Positions 16,822 to 25,336 of a stretch of 64,000 nt of DNA are shown one piece after another. The DNA comes from Streptomyces hayashii (GTDB lineage Bacteria > Actinomycetota > Actinomycetes > Streptomycetales > Streptomycetaceae). Position 1 is the first letter of the stretch; every line of letters begins with the position of its first letter. Location of the stretch: the NCBI RefSeq assembly GCF_024539815.1, contig NZ_JAHHIU010000085.1, positions 39,662-103,661 on the forward strand, read 5' to 3'. Below the pieces are notes generated by a model. The model did no database searches and was not told where the DNA came from. It saw only the letters and a list, made by a program, of their open reading frames with translations. The translations under genes and the position numbers were made by a program.

Positions 16822-17937
16822 ATGACCGACGCCCATGAGTTCATACCGGCCGCCAAACCAGTGATCGGCGAGGAGGAGATCGAAGCCGCCGTGCGTGTCC
16901 TGCGCAGCGGCATGGTCGTCCAGGGTCCCGAGGTGGCCGCCTTCGAGGAGGAGTTCTCGGAGCTGGTCGAGGGACGCCACTGCGTCGCGGTCAACTCCGG
17001 CACCTCAGCGCTGCACCTGTCGCTCCTCGCCCTCGGCCTCGGCCCGGGCGACGAGGTCATCGTGCCGTCGTTCTCCTTCGCCGCCTCCGCCAACGCGGTG
17101 CGGCTGGTCGGCGCGGACGTCGTGTTCGCCGACGTCGACCCGGAGACGTTCTGTCTGGACCCGGCCGCGGTCGAGGCCGCCCTGTCGCCGCGCACGGCCG
17201 CGATCATGCCGGTGCACCTGTACGGTCACCCGGCGGCCATGGACAAGATCATGGCGATCGGCCGGCAGCACGGTCTCGCCGTCGTCGAGGACGCCTGCCA
17301 GGCCCACGCGGCCGCGCTGAACGGCACTCCGGTCGGAGCCTTCGGCGCCGTCGGCACCTTCAGCTTCTACCCGACGAAGAACATGCACAGCCTTGAGGGC
17401 GGCATGATCTCCACCGGGGACGCGGAGACCGCGCGGACGCTGCGCCTGCTGCGCAACCAGGGCATGGAGAAGCGCTACGCCAACGAGATCGTCGGCGCCA
17501 ACGTGCGCATGACGGACGTCTCGGCTGCCATCGGCCGCGTGCAGCGCCGCAAGCTGGACGGCTGGACCGAGCAGCGCATCGCCAACGCGGCCTACCTCAG
17601 CGAGCACATCACGGCGCCCAACGTGATCACGCCGAAGATCGCCGAGGGCGCCCGGCACATCTACCACCAGTACACGGTGCGCATCCAGGGCGACCGCGAC
17701 GCCGCCATGGCCAGGCTGACCGAGGCCGGCATCGGCAACGCGGTGTACTACCCGACCCCCATCCACCGGCTGAAGCCGTACTGGGAGCCGGACCAGAAGG
17801 CGGGCCGCCAGTGGGACCTGCCCGAGACGGACCGCGCGGCCGCCGAGGTCGTGTCCCTGCCCGTGCACCCGGCCCTGTCCACGCAGGACCTTGAGCGCAT
17901 CGTCACCGCCGTCAATGCTCTGGGGGAGCAGCTGTGA
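16822..17937 (+). CDS. DegT/DnrJ/EryC1 aminotransferase (WbpE-like)
   Basis: 371 residues. ATG 16822 is chosen over ATG 16816 because AGGAGG lies 8 bases before it. PLP-dependent sugar aminotransferase features are clear: NSGTSALHLSLLALGLGPGDEVIVPSFSF, VVEDACQAHAA (Asp binding the pyridine N) and FYPTKNMHSLEGGM with Lys186 as the Schiff-base residue. The next gene, an oxidoreductase, overlaps by four bases. In the WbpB/WbpE pair of UDP-diNAcManA synthesis, the oxidoreductase makes the 3-keto sugar and the aminotransferase adds the 3-amino group. The same pairing here, with a 6-dehydrogenase, 2-epimerase and acetyltransferase nearby, supports that role, but substrate is inferred from context. 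Confidence 0.85.
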   Translation: MTDAHEFIPAAKPVIGEEEIEAAVRVLRSGMVVQGPEVAAFEEEFSELVEGRHCVAVNSGTSALHLSLLALGLGPGDEVIVPSFSFAASANAVRLVGADVVFADVDPETFCLDPAAVEAALSPRTAAIMPVHLYGHPAAMDKIMAIGRQHGLAVVEDACQAHAAALNGTPVGAFGAVGTFSFYPTKNMHSLEGGMISTGDAETARTLRLLRNQGMEKRYANEIVGANVRMTDVSAAIGRVQRRKLDGWTEQRIANAAYLSEHITAPNVITPKIAEGARHIYHQYTVRIQGDRDAAMARLTEAGIGNAVYYPTPIHRLKPYWEPDQKAGRQWDLPETDRAAAEVVSLPVHPALSTQDLERIVTAVNALGEQL

Positions 17938-18959
17938 GTACCGGGAAGTCGCTGCGAGCGGGACTCGTCGGCCTCGGTTCCATGGGGCGTCACCACGCCC
18001 GTGTCCTGTCGGGTCTGGACGCCGTCGACCTCGTCGGCGTCGTCGACCCGATGGGGGACAAGTTCGGCGCCGCCCAGGGCGCGCCGATCCTGAACACCGT
18101 CGAGGAGCTGATCGCCCTCGGTGTGGACTACGCGGTGGTGGCCTGCCCGACGCATCTGCACGAAGAGGTCGGTCTGGCGCTCGCCGACGCCGGCGTCTGC
18201 GCGCTGATCGAGAAGCCGGTCGCGGAGTCCGTGGAGGGCGCCCGCCGTCTCGTCGAGGCGTTCGAGTCGAAGGGCCTGGTGGCCGGCGTCGGTCACATCG
18301 AGCGGTGCAACCCGGCGCTGTTGTCGCTGCGGGCCCGTCTGGAGGCCGGCGAGCTCGGTGACGTCTACCAGGTCGTCACCCGCCGCCAGGGTCCCTTCCC
18401 GCACCGCATCGCGGACGTCGGCGTCGTCAAGGACCTCGCCACGCACGACATCGACCTCACCGGCTGGGTCACCGGACGCCAGTACGTGTCGATCGCGGCG
18501 CACACCGTCTCCAAGAGCGGTCGTGAGCACGAGGACATGGTCTCCGCGGTGGGCCGCCTCGACGACGGCACCATGGTCAACCACCTGGTGAACTGGCTGA
18601 GCCCGCTCAAGGAGCGGTTCACCTCGGTCACCGGTGAGCGCGGCTGCTTCATCGCAGACACCCTCACCGCCGACCTGACGTTCCACTCCAACGCGGCCGT
18701 GACCACCGAGTGGGAAGCCCTGCGGGCCTTCCGCGGCGTCTCGGAGGGCGACATGATCCGGTACGCCATCCCGAAGCGCGAGCCGCTGCAGGTCGAGCAC
18801 GAGCTCTTCCGGGACGCGGTGCTCGGCAAGCCCGTCGACATCTGCTCCCTGCGCCAGGGCATGCGGACCGTCGAGGTGGCGGCGGCGCTTCTGGAGTCGG
18901 CCGCCCACAACACCAGCGTTACGCTTCCGGTGGAGGACCTGGCCGTCCATGGCAGCTGA
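17934..18959 (+). CDS. Gfo/Idh/MocA sugar oxidoreductase (WbpB-like)
   Basis: 341 residues from GTG 17934, overlapping the aminotransferase stop (GTGA), so translation is probably coupled. The N-terminal Rossmann fold shows GLVGLGSMGRHHARVL and DLVGVVDP. The conserved EKP of the family is at residues 93-95 (ALIEKPVAES), and GHIERCNPALL and DLATHDIDL form the catalytic region. Family members oxidise or reduce nucleotide sugars with NAD(P). I infer 3-dehydrogenation of a UDP-GlcNAcA-type substrate for the adjacent aminotransferase; the family alone does not fix this. Confidence 0.85.
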   Translation: MSTGKSLRAGLVGLGSMGRHHARVLSGLDAVDLVGVVDPMGDKFGAAQGAPILNTVEELIALGVDYAVVACPTHLHEEVGLALADAGVCALIEKPVAESVEGARRLVEAFESKGLVAGVGHIERCNPALLSLRARLEAGELGDVYQVVTRRQGPFPHRIADVGVVKDLATHDIDLTGWVTGRQYVSIAAHTVSKSGREHEDMVSAVGRLDDGTMVNHLVNWLSPLKERFTSVTGERGCFIADTLTADLTFHSNAAVTTEWEALRAFRGVSEGDMIRYAIPKREPLQVEHELFRDAVLGKPVDICSLRQGMRTVEVAAALLESAAHNTSVTLPVEDLAVHGS

Positions 18960-19067
18960 GCATCACACATCGGGGGAACGGTGCGTGCTCGGCGGGACTC
19001 TTATGTTCTGTGAGACTTTCCCCGCAGGACCCAGCCGGCACGGCCGGCGGAGACCAGGAGCCCTAGC

Positions 19068-20774
19068 ATGAGTGCTGCGCCTGACGTCAGCGTCGTCGTC
19101 GCGGTATACAACACGATGCCGTACCTGACGGAGTGCCTGAACTCCCTGGTCAAGCAGACCATCGGGCGCGAGCGGCTGGAGATCGTCGCCGTCGACGACG
19201 GTTCCACCGACGACAGCGGCCGCGAACTCGACCGGTTCGCGGCCCTGTACCCGGACACCGTCAAGGTGATCCACCAGGCGAACTCCGGCGGCCCGGCGGC
19301 GCCCAGCAACCGGGCGCTGGAGGTGGCCACCGGCCGGTACGTGTACTTCATCGGCTCCGACGACTACCTCGGCGAGCAGGCGTTGGAGCGCATGGTGAAG
19401 TACGCCGACAAGCACGACTCGGACGTGGTCGTCGGCAAGATGGTCGGCACCAACGGCCGTTACGTCCACCAGGCGCTGTTCCAGCACGGCGACCGGGACG
19501 TCAGCCTGGACGAGCCGGGGGTGCCGTTCACCCTGGCCAACACCAAGCTGTTCCGCCGCGAGCTGGTGGAGAAGTACAAGCTGCGTTTCCCCGAGCACAT
19601 GGCCGTGGGCAGCGACCAGCCGTTCACCATCGAGGCCCTCGTGCGGGCCCGCAAGATCTCGGTGGTGGCGAACTACACCTGCTACTACGCGGTCAAGCGC
19701 GGCGACGCCAGCAACATCACCTACCGGGCCGACCATCTCTCCCGGCTCGAATGCACCGCCGAGATGATGACCTTCGCGGCCGGCCTCATCGAGGCGGGTC
19801 CGCAGCGCGACGCCCTGCTGCGCCGGCACTTCACCTGGGAGCTGGCCAAGCTCGTCCAGGACGACTTCCCGGCGCTGGACCGCGAGGTGCGGGTGAAGAT
19901 CTGCGCGGGCATAGCCCGGCTCGCGGACGCGTACTTCACCGACGGCATCCGCGACGTCATGGACGTCAAGCGCCGGGTGCGCATCGCTCTTGCCCAGGCC
20001 GGGGCGATCGACGAGCTGTGCGAGGCGATCGTCTCGGAGCCGGAGAACGGCGTCACGTTCGTCGTCGAGGGCGAGCGCACCTTCGCGCGCTACCCCGGCT
20101 TCCGGGACCCGCGCATCGGACTGCCCGACCGTGTGTTCGAGGTGCTGGCCGGGGACTCGGTCGCCGCCCAGCTCGCCTCGGGCACCAAGCTGCTGGCCTC
20201 CGACTGGGAGCAGCAGGGCGACGGCCTCACCTACTCGGCGTCCGTGCGGGTGCCCGTCGTCGGCGTGGCCGACGGCATGACCCTGCGGCTCACCCAGGGC
20301 GCCATGCCCAAGTCGGCCGACAAGCCGGGCGCCCGGAAGCTGAAGCCGAACCACAGGACGGCGGCGCCCGTCGGCGAGCAGGTCGTCAAGCCCGCCGAGG
20401 ACGGCGCCGCGACCGTGCTGCACGCCCGGATACCGCTGGAGTACGTCACCGCCAAGCGCGGTGTGCGGGTGTACCTGGACGTGGCGGACGCCACGTACGA
20501 GGTCCCCGTGCGGGGCGTGGGCCTGCCCATGCCGCTGGCCCGCCGGTGGGGCCGGGAGGGGGACCCCTACCGGGCGTCGGCCATCGTCAACGACAAGGGG
20601 CGTGTCGTGATCGACACGGCTCGGATGTACCCGCCGAAGAGCGCTCAGGTTCTCCGGGCGCTGGCAGCTCCCGGCCGGAAGCTGAAGTCCCTGGCCGTCC
20701 GCTCCAGGGCGGCCGGCGTCAGAAAGTTGAAGTCCGCCGGTTTCAAGAAGCCGACCGGTTCCAAAAGGAAGTAG
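19068..20774 (+). CDS. Family 2 glycosyltransferase with C-terminal accessory domains
   Basis: 568 residues from ATG 19068. The GT-A domain reads VSVVVAVYNTMPYLTECLNSL, VDDGSTDDSG, then FIGSDDYLG as the metal-binding motif. After ~330 residues comes a beta-rich region with two likely Ig-like domains (VFEVLAGDSVAAQLASGTK; TVLHARIPLEYVTAKRGVRVYLDVAD), then a very basic C-terminus. This layout resembles wall teichoic acid glycosyltransferases such as TarS, where the C-terminal domains help oligomerise or bind polymer. It is paralogous to the GT at 38.8 kb, which lacks the long tail. TATGTT at 19002-19007 may be a -10. Nine bases separate it from the dehydrogenase gene, so the two are probably co-transcribed. 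Confidence 0.8.
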   Translation: MSAAPDVSVVVAVYNTMPYLTECLNSLVKQTIGRERLEIVAVDDGSTDDSGRELDRFAALYPDTVKVIHQANSGGPAAPSNRALEVATGRYVYFIGSDDYLGEQALERMVKYADKHDSDVVVGKMVGTNGRYVHQALFQHGDRDVSLDEPGVPFTLANTKLFRRELVEKYKLRFPEHMAVGSDQPFTIEALVRARKISVVANYTCYYAVKRGDASNITYRADHLSRLECTAEMMTFAAGLIEAGPQRDALLRRHFTWELAKLVQDDFPALDREVRVKICAGIARLADAYFTDGIRDVMDVKRRVRIALAQAGAIDELCEAIVSEPENGVTFVVEGERTFARYPGFRDPRIGLPDRVFEVLAGDSVAAQLASGTKLLASDWEQQGDGLTYSASVRVPVVGVADGMTLRLTQGAMPKSADKPGARKLKPNHRTAAPVGEQVVKPAEDGAATVLHARIPLEYVTAKRGVRVYLDVADATYEVPVRGVGLPMPLARRWGREGDPYRASAIVNDKGRVVIDTARMYPPKSAQVLRALAAPGRKLKSLAVRSRAAGVRKLKSAGFKKPTGSKRK

Positions 20775-20783
20775 CGACCCTCC

Positions 20784-22067
20784 ATGAACATCTGTGTAGT
20801 AGCACTCGGCAAGATCGGCCTGCCGCTGGCCGTGCAGTTCGCCTCCAAGGGCCACCGGGTCATCGGCGCGGACGTCAACGAGAAGGTCGTCGAGCTGGTC
20901 AACGCCGGCGTCGAGCCTTTCCCCGGCGAGCACGACCTGGACGTCAAGCTGAAGCAGGCCGTCGACGCCGGGCTGCTGAGCGCGACGACCGACACCGCGT
21001 CCGCGGTCGCCGAGTCCGAGGCCGTCGTCGTGGTCGTCCCGCTGTTCGTGGACGCCGAGGGCACCCCGGACTTCGGCTGGATGGACTCCGCGACGAAGGC
21101 GATCGCCCAGGGCCTCAAGCCCGGCACGCTGGTCTCGTACGAGACGACCCTCCCGGTCGGCACCACCCGCACCCGCTGGGCGCCGATGCTGGCCGAGGGC
21201 TCCGGCCTGACCGCGGGCGACGACTTCCACCTCGTCTTCTCCCCGGAGCGCGTCCTGACCGGCCGCGTCTTCTCCGACCTGCGCCGCTACCCCAAGCTGG
21301 TGGGCGGCATCGACGAGGCGTCGAGCGCCCGTGGCGTGGAGTTCTACGAGCAGGTCCTCGACTTCGACGAGCGCGCCGACCTGCCCCGGCCGAACGGCGT
21401 CTGGGACCTGGGCACCGCGGAGGCCTCCGAGCTGGCCAAGCTCGCCGAGACCACCTACCGGGACGTCAACATCGGCCTGGCGAACCAGTTCGCGCGCTTC
21501 GCCGACCAGAACGACATCGACGTCAAGAAGGTCATCGAGGCCTGCAACTCGCAGCCCTACAGCCACATCCACCAGCCGGGCATCGCCGTCGGCGGCCACT
21601 GCATCCCGATCTACCCGCGGATGTACCTGTGGAACGACCCGGCCGCGACCGTCGTGCGCTCCGCGCGTGAGGCCAACGCCGCGATGCCCGAGTACGCCGT
21701 CGACCTGCTGGCCGCCGCGTACGGCGACCTGACCGGCGTGAACGTGCTCGTCCTGGGCGCCGCCTACCGCGGCGGCGTGAAGGAGACGGCCTTCTCGGGC
21801 GTCTTCCCGACCGTCGAGGCCCTCAAGGCGCGCGGCGCGGTGCCGTTCGTCTCGGACCCGATGTACACCGACGCGGAGCTCCTCGCGCACGGCCTCACCC
21901 CGCACGCGGGCGAGAAGGTCACCGCGGCGATCCTGCAGGCCGACCACGCCGAGTACCGCACCCTGACCCCGGCCGACCTGCCGGACGTCACGGTCCTGGT
22001 CGACGGTCGCCGCACGACGGACCCGGAGGCCTGGAAGGGCGTCCGCCGCGTCGTCATCGGCGGCTGA
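20784..22067 (+). CDS. Nucleotide-sugar 6-dehydrogenase (WbpA/WecC-like)
   Basis: 427 residues from ATG 20784. It has the NAD-binding NICVVALGKIGLPLAVQFASKGH, then SYETTLPVGTTR and VFSPERVLTGRVFSDLRRYPKLVGGI, and the catalytic Cys273 in GGHCIPIYPRMY. The family oxidises C6 of UDP-GlcNAc, UDP-ManNAc or UDP-Glc in two steps to the uronic acid. The UDP-GlcNAc 2-epimerase gene 250 bp downstream and the aminotransferase/oxidoreductase pair upstream favour an N-acetyl-hexosaminuronic acid product. It follows the GT2 gene by 9 bp. Confidence 0.85.
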   Translation: MNICVVALGKIGLPLAVQFASKGHRVIGADVNEKVVELVNAGVEPFPGEHDLDVKLKQAVDAGLLSATTDTASAVAESEAVVVVVPLFVDAEGTPDFGWMDSATKAIAQGLKPGTLVSYETTLPVGTTRTRWAPMLAEGSGLTAGDDFHLVFSPERVLTGRVFSDLRRYPKLVGGIDEASSARGVEFYEQVLDFDERADLPRPNGVWDLGTAEASELAKLAETTYRDVNIGLANQFARFADQNDIDVKKVIEACNSQPYSHIHQPGIAVGGHCIPIYPRMYLWNDPAATVVRSAREANAAMPEYAVDLLAAAYGDLTGVNVLVLGAAYRGGVKETAFSGVFPTVEALKARGAVPFVSDPMYTDAELLAHGLTPHAGEKVTAAILQADHAEYRTLTPADLPDVTVLVDGRRTTDPEAWKGVRRVVIGG

Positions 22068-22094
22068 GGCGCTCGTCCGCGAACCGTTCCGCGG

Positions 22095-22120
22095 CCCCGC
22101 CCCCCGGTACCGGGGCGGGG
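22095..22120 (+). terminator. Hairpin after the dehydrogenase gene
   Basis: A perfect CCCCGCCCC / GGGGCGGGG stem of 9 bp with an 8-nt loop, beginning 27 bases after the stop codon. It probably ends the 16.8-22.1 kb transcript. Confidence 0.7.
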
Positions 22121-22316
22121 TTCCGGGCGCGGCGGGTCGCACCGGTGCGCAGGCGGTGACGGCGACGACGGACGGCGTCGCCGGTCCCCCGCCCGCGGCC
22201 GCGACAGCGCCGAGCGCCCAAGCGGGCACGGCCCTTCGGGGCCTTGGGGGCCCCAGGGCCTCCAGTATGATTACGCAGATCTCCCCACCGCCCCGGACCA
22301 GAATGAAGAGTGCGCA

Positions 22317-23423
22317 GTGAAAGTCATCAGCATCGTCGGAGCCCGGCCCCAACTGGTGAAGCTCGCGCCCATCGCGGCCGCGTTCGCCGGGACCGGACAC
22401 GAGCATGTCATTGTGCACACCGGGCAGCACTACGACGCCGATCTGTCCGACGTCTTCTTCCAGGGGCTCGGCATTCCCGACCCGGACGTTCACCTCGGGG
22501 TCGGTTCGGGCAGCCACGGAGTGCAGACCGGCGCGGTCCTCTCCGCCCTGGACCCGGTCTTCGAGCGCGAGCAGCCCGACTGGGTCCTGGTCTACGGCGA
22601 CACCAACTCCACGATCGCCGGCGCGCTGTCGGCCGTGAAGATGCACCTGCCGGTCGCGCACCTGGAGGCCGGCCTGCGGTCCTTCAACCGCCGCATGCCG
22701 GAGGAGCACAACCGCGTTCTCACCGACCACAGCGCGGACGTGCTGCTCGCCCCGACCGAGGAGGCCATGCGCCACCTCGCCGACGAGGGCCTGAAGCAGC
22801 GCGCGGTGCTCGCCGGGGACGTCATGGTCGACATCTGCCTGAGGATCCGCGACGCCGTCCTCGCGGGCGAGCACCCGGCGCCGGTCCTGCCCGAGGGCAT
22901 CGACCCCGAGCAGCCGTTCCTGCTGGCCACGATCCACCGGCCGGACAACACCGACGACCCGGAGCGGCTCGCCGCGATCGTCGACTCCCTCGCCGGGCTG
23001 CCGGTGCCCGTCGCGCTGCTCGCGCACCCGCGGCTCGTGGCCCGTGCGAAGGAGCACGGCATCGAGCTGACGAAGGGTTCGCTGCACGTCGGCCGCCCGC
23101 TGCCGTACGCCGGCCTGATCGCCGCGGTGCTGGCGTCCTCGGGTGTCGTCACCGACTCCGGCGGTCTGCAGAAGGAGGCGTTCCTGCTGGAGCGCGTCAC
23201 CACCACGATCCGTCCGGAGACGGAGTGGGTGGAGACGGTCCAGACCGGCTGGAACGTCCTGGTCCCGGACCCGCACACGCTGACCGCCGCCGAGTGGGCC
23301 GCCAAGGTCACCCGTGACGCGCCGACGGCGGACAAGGGGACCCCGTACGGCGACGGGCGCGCCGCGCACAACGTCGTCCGCATCCTTGAGGAATGGCAGA
23401 CCCTGGTCCGCAACGGAGAGTGA
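22317..23423 (+). CDS. UDP-GlcNAc 2-epimerase, non-hydrolysing (WecB/WbpI-like)
   Basis: 368 residues from GTG 22317. Motifs of the family are MKVISIVGARPQLVKLAP, HTGQHYDADLSDVFF, YGDTNSTIAGALSA, HLEAGLRSFNRRMPEEHNR and SGGLQKEAFLLE. The standard enzyme converts UDP-GlcNAc to UDP-ManNAc; WbpI-type members act on the 2,3-diacetamido uronic acid. The two cannot be told apart by eye, but the co-located aminotransferase set favours the latter. A TATGAT at 22266-22271 is a likely -10, giving a short leader after the preceding terminator. Confidence 0.88.
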   Translation: MKVISIVGARPQLVKLAPIAAAFAGTGHEHVIVHTGQHYDADLSDVFFQGLGIPDPDVHLGVGSGSHGVQTGAVLSALDPVFEREQPDWVLVYGDTNSTIAGALSAVKMHLPVAHLEAGLRSFNRRMPEEHNRVLTDHSADVLLAPTEEAMRHLADEGLKQRAVLAGDVMVDICLRIRDAVLAGEHPAPVLPEGIDPEQPFLLATIHRPDNTDDPERLAAIVDSLAGLPVPVALLAHPRLVARAKEHGIELTKGSLHVGRPLPYAGLIAAVLASSGVVTDSGGLQKEAFLLERVTTTIRPETEWVETVQTGWNVLVPDPHTLTAAEWAAKVTRDAPTADKGTPYGDGRAAHNVVRILEEWQTLVRNGE

Positions 23424-23531
23424 TCCGCTCGGCCCGCCGGTCCTCGGGACCGGCGGCCGGTCCGGTCCCGAACGGTCCGCGACGCCGGTGATAATGTGAC
23501 GCCTCGCTGGGCAATCTCGAAGGAAGTCGAC

Positions 23532-24737
23532 ATGAAGCAGGCAACATCCCGGGATGTAGCCGTGATCACGCCGTGGTATCCGACGCGGGAGTTGCCTTTC
23601 CGGGGGTCCTTCGTCAAAGCCATGGTGGAGGCCACGGCGCCGGGTTGCGACAGCCTCACCGTGTACCACGGCGATCCTTGGGTGGCACCCATGGACGCGG
23701 CGGCGACCAAGGCCGTCGAGGCCGCCAACGCCAAGCTGATGTCGCGGGCCGTGCACCGCGTGCCCACCGCGGGCGGCGCCGAACTCGTCCAGTATCCCGT
23801 CACGATTCCCCGCGGCCAGAACCACGGAGCCCAGGCGCTCAACCACGAACGCCAGCTGCGCAACCTGCTCGACGGCAAGCCCCTGCCCGCCGACGTGGTG
23901 CACGCCCATGTGGGCCTGCCCAGCGGCTGGGCGGCGCTGAAGAACGCACGGCCCGGCGCCAAGGTGTTCGTCACCGAGCACGCGTCGTTCCTGGACAAGG
24001 TCTTCGACGACCCCGACGCCGTCCCGCTGTACGACGAGCTCCTCGCCGGCGTCACCGGGTTCCTCGTCGTCGGCGACAAGATCACCGAGACGCTTGAGCG
24101 CCAGTTCCCGCACCATGCGGACAAGATCCTGCGGATCCCGAACCCGATCTCCTTCGACGCGCCGCGACCGGAGCCGGTGAAGGACCTCACCAAGTGGATC
24201 TACCTGGGCACCCTGGGCGAGCACAAGGGCGTGGGCTGGCTCCTGGAGGCGTTCGCCCAGTGCCACGCCGAGGACCCGACCCTCACCCTCACCCTCGCCG
24301 GTGAGGGCCCGCTGCGCCGGCCGCTCACCGAACGCGTCGCCGAACTCGGCCTGGGCGACGCGGTCGAACTGCTCGGCTCCATCCCCCATGAGCGGGCGCT
24401 GGAACTGATGGCCGAGCACGACCTGCTGGTGCACCCCAGCCGGTACGAGACGTTCGGCATGACCATCGTCGAAGGGCTCGCCGCCGGTCTGCCGGTGCTG
24501 GTCACCCGTTGCGGCGGACCCCAGAAGATCCTCGCCGGCATCGAGGACGCCGCGGGCGAGCTCATCGACGTCGAAGAGAACGCCGAGTCGATCAGCGACG
24601 GCTTCCGCCGTCTGCGCGCCCGTTTCCTCGACAAGGGGCTGGACCTCGGTCGCGCCCGGGCGAAGCTCGCCGCGGACTACGGCTACGAGGCCGTGGCCCA
24701 GGCGCACTACCGACTCTGGTTCCCCGACTCCCCGTGA
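23532..24737 (+). CDS. Family 4 glycosyltransferase
   Basis: 401 residues from ATG 23532, preceded by AAGGAAG. GT-B layout: N-domain VAVITPWYPTRELPFRGSFV and DVVHAHVGLPSGWAAL; C-domain IYLGTLGEHKGVGWLLEAF, LAGEGPLRR and HPSRYETFGMTIVEGLAAGLPVLVTRCGG with the catalytic-type Glu (YETFGMTIVE). It closely resembles the central part of the larger GT encoded at 28510-30720. A GATAAT at 23490-23495 is a good -10. The next gene encodes the accessory domain that is fused in the larger relative. Confidence 0.85.
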   Translation: MKQATSRDVAVITPWYPTRELPFRGSFVKAMVEATAPGCDSLTVYHGDPWVAPMDAAATKAVEAANAKLMSRAVHRVPTAGGAELVQYPVTIPRGQNHGAQALNHERQLRNLLDGKPLPADVVHAHVGLPSGWAALKNARPGAKVFVTEHASFLDKVFDDPDAVPLYDELLAGVTGFLVVGDKITETLERQFPHHADKILRIPNPISFDAPRPEPVKDLTKWIYLGTLGEHKGVGWLLEAFAQCHAEDPTLTLTLAGEGPLRRPLTERVAELGLGDAVELLGSIPHERALELMAEHDLLVHPSRYETFGMTIVEGLAAGLPVLVTRCGGPQKILAGIEDAAGELIDVEENAESISDGFRRLRARFLDKGLDLGRARAKLAADYGYEAVAQAHYRLWFPDSP

Positions 24738-24746
24738 TGGAGTGAC

Positions 24747-25319
24747 ATGCAGGTCCTGTTCCTGGCCCTCGGCGCCGCACGCAAGCGGGCCGTGGTCGAA
24801 GAAACCGCTGCCGTCGCCGAGGCGGGCGGCCGGGTCGTCGTCCTGGTGAACGACAAGAAGCGCTGGGCGACCGAGGACTTCGCCGCGGGCGTGAAGCTGA
24901 TGACGCCGGACGAGCTGGAGGCCCGGCACCTGCCGCGCCGCCTTGAGCGCGCGGTGCTCTACAAGGCGCCCCGGAGCGTGGCCGGCGCCCTCGGCCGCGG
25001 ACCGCTCAGGGCGCGGACGCAGAAGGCCCTCAAGGCGTACGAGAAGCGGGTGGCGGGGCGGGTCCACCGCCGGGTCTTCCTGCCGTTGCACCGCAGGGTG
25101 TGGCCCGCGGTCGGGGCACGCATGGTCCAGCGCTGCTTCGGCGCGCAGGGCGGTCCCGAACTCGTCGTGGTCGCCGACGCCCTGTCGATCCCGCACGCGG
25201 TGCGGCTGCTGGAGACCTGGCATTCCGACGGCCAGGGAACCCCGCGCGTCGCCTACAGCGTCGATTCCGTCGTACCGTCACCCGTCGCTGCGCCCGTGCA
25301 GCACTCAGCCGTTCGCTGA
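24747..25319 (+). CDS. Stand-alone GT-associated accessory domain protein
   Basis: 190 residues from ATG 24747, nine bases after the GT4 gene. I know no name for this domain, but it matches the C-terminal ~180 residues of the fused GT at 28510-30720: VLFLALGAARKRAVV...GGRVVVLVND versus VVLALTPGKPRRIAN...GVEVTLVTA, then RRLERAVLYKAPRSV versus PRAERFLVYRAPRAV. A shorter version forms that protein's N-terminus. It has a Rossmann-like beta-alpha start and a basic helical middle (KALKAYEKRVAGRVHRRVF). I infer it works with the upstream GT4 as a separate subunit. Residues after ~175 look less conserved. Confidence 0.65.
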   Translation: MQVLFLALGAARKRAVVEETAAVAEAGGRVVVLVNDKKRWATEDFAAGVKLMTPDELEARHLPRRLERAVLYKAPRSVAGALGRGPLRARTQKALKAYEKRVAGRVHRRVFLPLHRRVWPAVGARMVQRCFGAQGGPELVVVADALSIPHAVRLLETWHSDGQGTPRVAYSVDSVVPSPVAAPVQHSAVR

Positions 25320-25336
25320 CCAACCGAGGAAGACCG